Of a DNA stretch of 9,754 nt, positions 1-7,051 are shown piece after piece. The first letter of the stretch is position 1; the number at the start of each line of letters is the position of its first letter. The notes under the pieces are model-generated. The model was given only the letters and a program-made list of their open reading frames with translations. It was not told the DNA's origin and searched no databases. The stretch comes from an uncultured Chloroflexota bacterium (lineage in GTDB: Bacteria; Chloroflexota; Anaerolineae; Anaerolineales; Villigracilaceae). The position numbers and the translations under genes were made by a program. The stretch covers positions 1 through 9,754 of the forward strand of contig CAILWD010000168.1 of NCBI GenBank assembly GCA_903837815.1. Direction: 5' to 3'.

Positions 1-2475
1 GGCTTGTGGGCTTTACACGGCGCGTTTTCCCTCTGGCAGTTTTTAGCATCCCATCCATCCCCGTCTATTGAAGAAACCCTGCTTGCCTCAGCATTACTGT
101 TTTGGCCGGCATTGAACTTTTTTTTGATTTTTTCCCTCTTCCGAAATTCTGCCTGGCTTGTACGCCTGCTTGACACACTCAAAATCCCATCTGTCAAAGA
201 TCAAATCTTTCTCGTCGTCACGTTGATATTTTCCCTGCGCACCTGCCTGGGGATTTTTCAATCCGTCGCCGACCACAGCGCAATCTGGTTTGTTGGTTAC
301 ATCAATCGCCTGTCGCCCCTCCTCGACCTGGCGGCAATCACCTCGGCGGAAGTGGCGGCGTTGATTTTATTCGTTGCCTTCCGCGACAATCTTACAAACA
401 GAACATGGCTCAAGCCATTTTTAGTAAAACTTGTCTTCATTCTTGCCTTATTTGGCGGCATCGCCTTTTACATGTCACAAACCCGCATGGGCATCGATGT
501 CATCTACAAAGGTGATTGGGCGCGCGGACTCCCCGCCGTGCCTTTGCTTGAATGGCAGATTCTCCTCGCCTGTCTCATTTGCGGGGGAGTGATTTTGATC
601 GAGACTCGTCCCAGCCTCAAGCGGATTCCCCATCCCGATTTTTGGATTGCGCTTGCAGTTTGGGGCTTCGCCGCTACCCTTTGGCTGAGTCAGCCCATCG
701 TGACCAACTCCGCCGCGCTCGAGCCGCTTGAACCCAATTTTGAGATTTACCCTTTCAACGATTCCCAGACGTACGATGAGTTTTCGCAGTCGCTTTTGAT
801 CGGCAACGGCTTTGACGCGAAAATCCCCCAACGCCCGCTCTACATCCTCTTCCTAACCATCCTGCACCTCGTCGTCGGACAAAGTTACGAAAAAATGATT
901 GTGGGGCAGACACTGGTATTTGCCCTTTTCCCCGCCCTGCTTTACCTGTTTGGCAGGGAGTTCTTTGGCCGCCCGCTTGGGCTTTCGATTGCCCTGCTTG
1001 CCATTTTACGCGACATTAACTCGAATCTTGTTTCACCCTTCACGGGCAACATCACCTACTCCAAACTCTACCTGTCCGAAATCCCCACCGCCATGTTTTT
1101 GATTTTGTTTTTGTGGGTCGGCATCCGTTGGATCCGTTCAGGCTTCCCCGCCTTTTCGGGGTTTCTCATGGGCGGAATTTTAGGCATCGCCATGTTGATT
1201 CGTACACAGGTCATCGTTGCCCTGCCCGTGATTATTTTCATTGCCGTTTTGCACCAGCCGCGAAAGTTCAAAACAATTTTTCGCAGCGCAATATTGATGC
1301 TCGCCGTCTTGTTGTTGATCGCCGCTCCCTGGCTTTGGCGCAACTGGAGGCTGACCGGAAGCGTCATCTTCGACAGCCCCGAATCACAGACGATTAACCT
1401 CGCCCTGCGCTACAGCCGCCTGAACGGGATCGAGCCGCAGGCATTGCCTTTGCCGGGTGAAACCAGCACAGAGTACACTGAACGCCTTCAGCGGATTGCG
1501 CGCGAAGCGATTTGGGCCAACCCGACCGGAGCGGCAAAGGGCATTTTCAGCTCGTTCCTTAACCATGGCGTAGACAATCTGTTACTCTTCCCTCTTCAAA
1601 ATGACATAAAAAGTCTGGGCGAAATTATCGTTCCCACAACTGCCTTTTGGGAAGGATGGGAAGGCGCGCCAACTTCATCTCAACTGGCTTTGATTTTGCT
1701 CTACATCTTTCTACTGGGACTTGGCATTGCGGCTGCCTGGCATCGCAACGGCTGGATCGGGCTTTTGCCCCTCGCTCTCAACCTTGTCTACAACTTATGG
1801 ACTTCGCTTGCCCTGCTTTCCGGTCAGCGCTTTCTGGTCAGCATGGACTGGTCTATTTACATGTATTACATGCTTGGCTTGTTTGCCCTATTGAGTGTAT
1901 TCTTCTTTGCGCTGGAACGCGGGCGAACTGTGATCTACAGGTGGTATGAACTCAGCACAATGCCGCCAATGGCCCCGCCTAATCCAAAGTCATGGCAATA
2001 TCTTTTGGCTGGGGTATTGTTCCTTGGAGTGGGAATCTCCCTTCCGCTGGTGGAAAAAGCTTTTCCGCAAAGATACCCCTCTTTGTCTCAGCCGGAACTG
2101 GCGCAGATTGTATCGTCCTCGCCCGCGCTCGATTCCTTTGCTTGCGCAAAGAAAATCATAGCTGGCAGTGAGGTCAATTTTCTGCGCGGGCGGGCGTTGT
2201 ATCCGCGTTACTATGAAGCAGGCGGCGGCGAATGGTTTACCGACTCTTTCGGCTATAAAGCCACAGACAGTGGCAGGCTGGTTTTCACCCTGCTGAATGA
2301 ATCTGGCGGACGCATCGTTTTCCCCCTCGATGCGTCTCCTGAATTCTTCCCGCACACTGCCGATGTGACCCTGGTCTATGGCAGGGATCGAGCGCTTTGG
2401 TTTGCGCTTGTCCAAAAAGATGATCGCCAGGCGTTTTACATTTCCACAGATTTCGACAATTCCCTGTGTTATTGA
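1..2475 (+). CDS. GT-C-like polytopic membrane glycosyltransferase, 5'-partial
   Basis: The frame is open from base 1. The first possible start is a TTG at 4 with no room to see a ribosome site, so the gene most likely begins upstream. At least 824 codons are present. Counting from the TTG, many hydrophobic segments fill residues 1 to about 685, followed by a soluble tail of about 140 residues. The first larger extracytoplasmic loop carries NDSQTYDEF (about 252-260) followed by QRPLYILFL (about 276-284). An acidic residue near a tyrosine, then an RP-aromatic helix start, is the layout seen in GT-C enzymes (PMT/ArnT-like), which transfer sugars from polyprenyl-phosphate donors on the outer face of the membrane. 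A second loop (about 455-555) holds RYSRLNGIEPQALP. The soluble tail contains RGRALYPRYYEAGGGEW and resembles nothing I can name. The GT-C role is inferred from architecture; donor and acceptor are unknown. The gene converges on the minus-strand unit and ends 12 bases before a hairpin terminator. Confidence 0.72.
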   Translation, partial: GLWALHGAFSLWQFLASHPSPSIEETLLASALLFWPALNFFLIFSLFRNSAWLVRLLDTLKIPSVKDQIFLVVTLIFSLRTCLGIFQSVADHSAIWFVGYINRLSPLLDLAAITSAEVAALILFVAFRDNLTNRTWLKPFLVKLVFILALFGGIAFYMSQTRMGIDVIYKGDWARGLPAVPLLEWQILLACLICGGVILIETRPSLKRIPHPDFWIALAVWGFAATLWLSQPIVTNSAALEPLEPNFEIYPFNDSQTYDEFSQSLLIGNGFDAKIPQRPLYILFLTILHLVVGQSYEKMIVGQTLVFALFPALLYLFGREFFGRPLGLSIALLAILRDINSNLVSPFTGNITYSKLYLSEIPTAMFLILFLWVGIRWIRSGFPAFSGFLMGGILGIAMLIRTQVIVALPVIIFIAVLHQPRKFKTIFRSAILMLAVLLLIAAPWLWRNWRLTGSVIFDSPESQTINLALRYSRLNGIEPQALPLPGETSTEYTERLQRIAREAIWANPTGAAKGIFSSFLNHGVDNLLLFPLQNDIKSLGEIIVPTTAFWEGWEGAPTSSQLALILLYIFLLGLGIAAAWHRNGWIGLLPLALNLVYNLWTSLALLSGQRFLVSMDWSIYMYYMLGLFALLSVFFFALERGRTVIYRWYELSTMPPMAPPNPKSWQYLLAGVLFLGVGISLPLVEKAFPQRYPSLSQPELAQIVSSSPALDSFACAKKIIAGSEVNFLRGRALYPRYYEAGGGEWFTDSFGYKATDSGRLVFTLLNESGGRIVFPLDASPEFFPHTADVTLVYGRDRALWFALVQKDDRQAFYISTDFDNSLCY

Positions 2476-2487
2476 TGTGCTGGTAAA

Positions 2488-2529
2488 CAAAAACAGCCCC
2501 CGACGTATCGGAGGCTGTTTTTGTTTTTT
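2488..2529. terminator. Bidirectional intrinsic terminator between convergent genes
   Basis: A 16-base arm at 2488-2503 pairs with 2508-2523 around a CGTA loop, with a single C/A mismatch at the eleventh pair. On the plus strand the stem is followed by six T at 2524-2529. On the minus strand the T-rich foot of the stem, followed by TTTA, serves the opposite direction. The hairpin begins 12 bases after the TGA of the left gene and 4 bases after the TAA of the minus-strand gene, so it can stop both transcripts. The 3' U-run partly overlaps the minus-strand stop codon. Confidence 0.88.
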
Positions 2530-4009
2530 AAACGAACTTGATTCTTCGGGCGGCGAACATTACCATTTTCAAAAGTAACACCCCATGCTTCCAACGTGAA
2601 ATGTTGGTTGTGCCGTAGGTGCGGTCACGGTAGCGGATGGGCAGGTCGACAATTTTGCGGTTGAGTTTTGCCGCACCGAAAATCAGGTCGAAATCGCCGA
2701 AGGGGTCGAAGTCGCCGAAATAGGATCGGTTGGCGGCAATCTTGGCGTAGTCGTCACGCCACATCACTTTCGTTCCGCATAAGGTGTCCTTGATGGACTG
2801 TCCCAGAAGCCATGAAAAGGTCATGCTGAACGCCTTGTTGCCGAGGAAGTTGAGGAAGCGCATGGCTTCTTTTTCCATCGGATAGACCAGCCTCACGCCA
2901 TTGATAAACTCGCCCTTGCCCGAAGCGATAGCCTCATAAAAACGCGGCAGGTCTTCAGGCGGGACAGTCAGGTCAGCATCGAGGATCATCAAAATATCGC
3001 CTGTGGCCTTCTCGAAGCCCAGGCGAATGGCGTCCGCTTTGCCAATGCCCGGTTGGCGGAAGAGCAGGCTGGGGGTGTCGGGATGGAGCGGCATCTCCCG
3101 TTCGATGGTTTCGTAGGTGTTATCGCGGGAATGTCCTTCGACGAAGACGATTTCCGTCCCGCTGCCCATCTTTGGCACGCGCTCGAAAATATTTTTGATG
3201 TTGCCCGCCTCGTTGCGCGCCGCAATCACCACCGAAACGCTGGGGTTATCTACAGGCTTTGGCGCGGGGCGGGCGATGACAAAGTTGGAGAGCGCAAATT
3301 CGCGGAAGGGCCACAACTTGACAAGATAACGATCTGCCAGCCCACCGAGTGGCAGGGGCCAGAGAATTTCCTGCGAGGAGCGGATGCTTTCAAAGCCGGC
3401 AAGTTGCAGCATGTTGTTGAGGTCTTCGCGAGTCAGCCAGTTTTGACTCAGCATGGGAGATGCAAGGTTAAGGCTTTGGACGATGGCAAGCGGCAAGTGC
3501 CAGAGGTGACTGTAGTAGTTGAGAATCAGGCGGGTATGCGGTTCGCAAAAACGCCGTGCCTGTTCCAGCGCCCGCTGCACGTCCCATAGATCGTTGACCG
3601 TATCTGAGAGGATGATAATATCGAACTTTCCTTCAATATCCGAAAGGTCGTGCGCGTCGCGTTGATGAAATTCAAATTGCGGATATTTCTTTTTGGCGCG
3701 GGTGACCATCTCGGAAGAAAAATCAATGCCGACGCCGTGAGCAGGTTGCAGGCTGGCGAGCAGGTCGCCCATGCCGCAGCCAATTTCCAGCACGCGCTGA
3801 TTGGAACTGACAAGATAACGGTAGATTTCGCCCAGGCGGCGGTGATACCATTTGCCCATGCCGCTCCAGCGGTCGCGTTTTTGGGCAATGGAATCCCAGT
3901 GAGCCATACGGGTCTGGTGATAGGTTTTACCTGCTTTATCGAAAATAGGAAAAGTGTTCATGTTTTGATTCTGCCTGAATGATGGTGAGAGGGGATAATC
4001 AATGTCCAT
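2528..4009 (-). CDS. Bifunctional class I SAM methyltransferase / DPM1-like GT2 glycosyltransferase
   Basis: This 493-residue protein joins two enzymes. Residues about 35-250 form a class I SAM-dependent methyltransferase: motif I is VLEIGCGMGD (73-82), the acidic strand-2 motif is GIDFSS (94-99), and DAH lies at 118-120. Residues 257-493 form a GT2 domain: VSVVIAARNEAGN (258-270), EGHSRDNT (291-298), GKADAIRLGF (323-332), metal-binding DAD (344-346), and the DPM1/GtrB-like CGTKVMWRDDY (411-421) and RDRTYGTTNISRW (461-473). There is no C-terminal membrane pair, so it resembles soluble DPM1-type polyprenyl-phosphate hexose synthases. The ATG at 4009 overlaps the end of the upstream gene by 11 bases, suggesting coupled translation, but it lacks a clear ribosome site. 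An ATG at 3961 (residue 17, MNTFPIF) is a real alternative, since residues 1-16 look like nothing conserved. The methyl acceptor and the sugar are unknown. The fold assignments are firm; substrates are inference. Confidence 0.9.
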   Translation of the reverse strand: MDIDYPLSPSFRQNQNMNTFPIFDKAGKTYHQTRMAHWDSIAQKRDRWSGMGKWYHRRLGEIYRYLVSSNQRVLEIGCGMGDLLASLQPAHGVGIDFSSEMVTRAKKKYPQFEFHQRDAHDLSDIEGKFDIIILSDTVNDLWDVQRALEQARRFCEPHTRLILNYYSHLWHLPLAIVQSLNLASPMLSQNWLTREDLNNMLQLAGFESIRSSQEILWPLPLGGLADRYLVKLWPFREFALSNFVIARPAPKPVDNPSVSVVIAARNEAGNIKNIFERVPKMGSGTEIVFVEGHSRDNTYETIEREMPLHPDTPSLLFRQPGIGKADAIRLGFEKATGDILMILDADLTVPPEDLPRFYEAIASGKGEFINGVRLVYPMEKEAMRFLNFLGNKAFSMTFSWLLGQSIKDTLCGTKVMWRDDYAKIAANRSYFGDFDPFGDFDLIFGAAKLNRKIVDLPIRYRDRTYGTTNISRWKHGVLLLKMVMFAARRIKFV

Positions 4010-6473
4010 TCTGCTTTAGCAATGGTTTGAAGTAAAACAGATGAATCAGTAATGCGATAGATGCGACAACAAAAAAAAGAATTTGATGCCGGGTACGAAT
4101 TCTAACCGGGTATTTAATTGTATATTGCCTTCCATTTGTTCCAGGATTGCTGTTATCTGATGTCGAGAAAGATAATACCTGGTTTTTGAATAGATAACCT
4201 CCTCTTCCATAATTGGCAATCAGGGATAACGGCTCGTGCGGTTTTGCCAACAGGATGCCGTCTTCATACAGGTAAGACGGGAAATCCCAAAAAGTCGTGT
4301 CGCTGATTGAACTGTTGTTAAGGCTGAATGTGTATAGATTGTCGCGAAGATGTTGAATCTGGTTCGGGCTAATTGTCTTTTTCTCCCACGCAATTGGGAC
4401 AAGCCCGCTTGTGTGCAGTAGTAATAATATTCCGCTGGCGGCAAGCGTCATGTTGAGTACGGCAAAGGGCGCTTTGCCGGGTGGGAATTTATTAATCTCA
4501 AATGCCCAAATCATTGCAAAGATAAATGTAAGCCATAGACCTGCTTTCTGCAAGACTTGCTGGGAAACCGGCAGTATTCCATCCGGTATACCGGGAGTAT
4601 GGCTGGTTCTGACGCTCTCCGGAGCGGCAAAATAGAATCTGTCCAATTGTATTCTGTCAATGCATAAACTTTGAACGCCGTGTTTGGGGATGCCTTTTGT
4701 AATCAGGAATACGCTTGCTGGTAATGTTGAACTGCTCTTGTCTGCCAAAGTGGTCGTAATGGTAATGGCTGTTCCATCTTCCATGTCCATTATTAAAGCT
4801 CTCTCTTCCACTTCCATTTGTTGTATGTGAATGGTTCCTGCCAATCTAAAAAACTCAACGTGGGGAAGATATACGCTTCCATTCTGGCGATTTAAGATAA
4901 TGCTTGAGCCGTCAGCGATTGAAAAATTTACAGCCTTTTGATCCGTCTTGCAGGCGGTTGTGAGGGTATTTTGGGGAGGATATCCGCTGTGCTTTACAAT
5001 GACAGGCAGGATAAAACTTGTGAGTAGCACGGCCATGCTTATCACAAGTGGCACTTGCGCGCCTGCCCCGATATCGGCCATTTTATGCGTCTCAGGTAAT
5101 AATTTTTTAGGAAGAGAGGTTCCTGCAGCGACGATGTAGATGCTCATCGGAATGGTTGCTGCGTATACCCGCATCATTGTTGAATCGGCGGGTGGGACAA
5201 GCCCGACTGAAAAGAGGATGCCGGCAAAAAAAGAAAGCAATATACTGTATTCTTTTTGCCTTCGTTTTCCAATAGCAATAAGCAAGCCGGTAATGCTTAA
5301 TGTCCAGGATGCTAAATTTATAAAGTTTCTGCGCGCAGATTTCAATAACACAAAACTAAATGCGCCGTTTGAAGACTCGAAATAATCTTTATAAGCTCCT
5401 GCGACCCCTTTGATGAATAATAGGGGATTTTCCCGGATCTTTTGAAGCGCCAAAACGTAAATTTCATCCGTGCTTGCATGTGGATGATCTCCGATTGCCT
5501 GTTCCCACCCCTTATTTCCCGATGCCAGCCCATAAAGTGTGAATGAATAATTGGAAAATGCCTTTGCTGCGGGCGAATTAATTGTTTTTACAAGCGCCAG
5601 ATTCGCCGCCATGCCCAGCCCTATGATAAGGAGGGCTGAAATAAGAGATTTCCATGGCTTGTGGTCACTGCGAAAAGCAATTCCTGCCCAAATGGCCAGT
5701 GATGGAAGTATCAAGAACGCCCCGGCTCTCGCGTTGAGGCCGGTGGTCAAAAGAAACAATCCATAAAGAATGAAGTTCAACTTGTTTTTTACAGAACCCT
5801 GCAGTAAAAAAACCAATGCCATATTTCCAAAAAAAAATCCGATGTTCTCGGTTAGCAATGTCCCGCTAAACCGGCGAAAGAACATGTAACCAAATACAAA
5901 GTATATGGCGGCTGCAAGGTTGCTTTTTAGGCTTTGACGCACTTCTTGTGCGGCTAAATATACGGCAACAGCATTGAGTATTGTCAGTGTGACCAGCGTT
6001 TCCTGCAGGTTGCTATTCAGCGCCTTCATGATTACAGAGAGGAAAGCGGTGAAGATTGGACGGTATGACGATGTGCCGACGAGGCTAAATCCATGAATGA
6101 TACTTTGCGCGCCTTGATAATATGCATTGGCGTCCAACAAGGGCAGCAACCCTCCCAGCACGGAGTAATAGTAGGCAATCTGCCATTTGAGAATCAGCGA
6201 TAGGGAAAACAGGACCAAAGCGAATGTAAAACTTAGAGCCTTCCCCCACCAGGTGTCCCAGCGAAACAGTAGCGCAAACACAACGACGAGAAAAATAACG
6301 CGTTCCAGCCCAAATTCATAGTACTGTCTTGCAAACTCTATGGCAGGTGGTGAGGTTAATATTGAGGCGGTAACCAAGGTGGGAATTAGCAACATCCCGC
6401 CCCATTGTATGATGCGCCACAGGATGCCATTCTCCTTTACGGAAAGTTTTGTTGTTATTTGTTTAAATATCAT
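3999..6473 (-). CDS. Large GT-C-like membrane protein with two extracytoplasmic domains
   Basis: ATG at 6473 is chosen because AAGGA lies 8 bases upstream; an in-frame TTG one codon earlier (6476) is a less likely start. Numbering below counts from that TTG, so the ATG is residue 2. Hydrophobic helices run from about 20 to 495. The first external loop has DANAYY (115-120) followed by SYRPIFTAFL (137-146), which parallels the acidic-plus-tyrosine, then RP-aromatic, layout of the GT-C-like protein at the left end. A loop at 305-370 contains NYSFTLYGLASG and GNKGWEQ. After the transmembrane core comes a predicted extracytoplasmic region (about 497-640), two membrane helices (about 645-660 and 668-690), a second extracytoplasmic region (about 691-796, with DTTFWDFPSYLYEDG and SFSTSDNSNPGTNGR) and a last helix (798-816). 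I cannot assign the two soluble domains. A role transferring a lipid-linked sugar during surface glycan assembly is inferred from architecture and from its overlap with the methyltransferase/GT2 gene downstream. Base composition is visibly lower in GC than in neighbouring genes. Confidence 0.75.
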   Translation of the reverse strand: MIFKQITTKLSVKENGILWRIIQWGGMLLIPTLVTASILTSPPAIEFARQYYEFGLERVIFLVVVFALLFRWDTWWGKALSFTFALVLFSLSLILKWQIAYYYSVLGGLLPLLDANAYYQGAQSIIHGFSLVGTSSYRPIFTAFLSVIMKALNSNLQETLVTLTILNAVAVYLAAQEVRQSLKSNLAAAIYFVFGYMFFRRFSGTLLTENIGFFFGNMALVFLLQGSVKNKLNFILYGLFLLTTGLNARAGAFLILPSLAIWAGIAFRSDHKPWKSLISALLIIGLGMAANLALVKTINSPAAKAFSNYSFTLYGLASGNKGWEQAIGDHPHASTDEIYVLALQKIRENPLLFIKGVAGAYKDYFESSNGAFSFVLLKSARRNFINLASWTLSITGLLIAIGKRRQKEYSILLSFFAGILFSVGLVPPADSTMMRVYAATIPMSIYIVAAGTSLPKKLLPETHKMADIGAGAQVPLVISMAVLLTSFILPVIVKHSGYPPQNTLTTACKTDQKAVNFSIADGSSIILNRQNGSVYLPHVEFFRLAGTIHIQQMEVEERALIMDMEDGTAITITTTLADKSSSTLPASVFLITKGIPKHGVQSLCIDRIQLDRFYFAAPESVRTSHTPGIPDGILPVSQQVLQKAGLWLTFIFAMIWAFEINKFPPGKAPFAVLNMTLAASGILLLLHTSGLVPIAWEKKTISPNQIQHLRDNLYTFSLNNSSISDTTFWDFPSYLYEDGILLAKPHEPLSLIANYGRGGYLFKNQVLSFSTSDNSNPGTNGRQYTIKYPVRIRTRHQILFFVVASIALLIHLFYFKPLLKQNGH

Positions 6474-6481
6474 CAAATCGT

Positions 6482-6486
6482 TCCTT
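6482..6486 (-). promoter_or_regulatory. Shine-Dalgarno site for the 824-residue membrane protein
   Basis: Read on the minus strand, AAGGA lies 8 bases before the ATG at 6473. It favours that ATG over the in-frame TTG at 6476, which would leave only 5 bases. Confidence 0.6.
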
Positions 6487-6539
6487 TTTATAGGAGCATC
6501 TTTTTAGCAGATCATAAGGCCTGCCCACTTGATTCGAGG

Positions 6540-6545
6540 TATAAT
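6540..6545 (+). promoter_or_regulatory. Candidate -10 box (TATAAT) of the polysaccharide operon
   Basis: A perfect TATAAT sits 29 bases before the ATG at 6575, in the 98-base divergent spacer 6477-6574. I find no convincing -35 hexamer 16-18 bases upstream (the bases there read AGGCCT), so the promoter may need an activator or the match may be chance. On the opposite strand TATGAT (6516-6511) could serve the leftward unit, also without a clear -35. The spacer shows nothing else recognisable. Confidence 0.35.
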
Positions 6546-6574
6546 TCAGTGGCTGAATTTTGGAATTATAAAGC

Positions 6575-7051
6575 ATGAATGTCGAATCTACAAACGAAGA
6601 ACTTCGTGAACTTACCCTCCTTGAGAAGATCGAAAATGATCCCGATGTAAACCAATCCGCGCTGGCGACCCAGTTGGGGGTGGCGGTTGGCACGGTGAAC
6701 TGGCATTTAAAGCGGCTGATTGCCAAAGGCGCAGTGAAAGTCTCCCGCGCCGAGCGCAAGAAGCTGCGCTACATCATCACGCCCGAAGGGCTTGCCCTGC
6801 GCGCCCGCCTCGCGGTGGATTACGTGGAACGTTCGTTTTCGGTTTACCGCCACACGCGCCAGCGGGTGAAGGATTACCTTGTCAAAGTGCGAAATGCGGG
6901 ATATGACCGTGTGCGCATTCTCGGTTCTGGCGATGTCGCGGATATTTGCAAATTAACCTGCATCGAGCAGGGCGTTGCGGTTGTGAGCGATAAATCTGCG
7001 CCCGCGCTTGTTTTGGAAGGATATAAAATTAGATTGGAGGGCTTGGAATGA
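6575..7051 (+). CDS. Winged-helix transcriptional regulator with short Rossmann-like tail
   Basis: The 158-residue product starts with a winged helix-turn-helix (about 12-75). It includes NQSALATQLGVAVGTVNWHLKRLIAKG (26-52) as helix-turn-helix and a wing strand LRYIITPEG (64-72), followed by a linker helix LALRARLAVDYVERS. This resembles MarR-type regulators associated with exopolysaccharide clusters. Residues 110-137 read as a beta-alpha-beta start, VRILGSGDVADICKL then GVAVV, like the first half of a Rossmann fold, and the protein ends about 20 residues later, too short for a full nucleotide-binding domain. It is the first gene of the plus-strand operon and its stop overlaps the next start as ATGA, so it is co-translated with the epimerase gene and probably regulates this operon. 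Whether it activates or represses, and any ligand, cannot be told. The ribosome site is weak (GGA 11 bases before the ATG). Confidence 0.82.
   Translation: MNVESTNEELRELTLLEKIENDPDVNQSALATQLGVAVGTVNWHLKRLIAKGAVKVSRAERKKLRYIITPEGLALRARLAVDYVERSFSVYRHTRQRVKDYLVKVRNAGYDRVRILGSGDVADICKLTCIEQGVAVVSDKSAPALVLEGYKIRLEGLE
7036..7040 (+). promoter_or_regulatory. Shine-Dalgarno site (GGAGG) of the SDR epimerase gene
   Basis: GGAGG lies 7 bases before the ATG at 7048, inside the last codons of the regulator gene. It fixes the start of the epimerase at the ATGA overlap. Confidence 0.75.

Noticed and set aside
1990..2490. A 166-codon minus-strand frame antisense to the end of the left GT-C-like gene.
   Set aside because: It has no recognisable features, and it would have to be transcribed across the shared terminator at 2488-2529.
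3053..3589. A 178-codon plus-strand frame opposite the methyltransferase/GT2 gene.
   Set aside because: It is antisense to well-conserved catalytic motifs and shows no domain of its own.
5829..5837. A run of nine A (nine T on the coding strand) within the 824-residue gene, a possible slippage site or assembly error.
   Set aside because: The reading frame is intact on both sides, and the run encodes Phe-Phe-Phe inside a plausible membrane helix, so there is no sign of frameshifting.
6477..6574. A riboswitch or small RNA in the divergent spacer.
   Set aside because: The spacer is only 98 bases and shows neither a terminator hairpin nor a recognised aptamer core.
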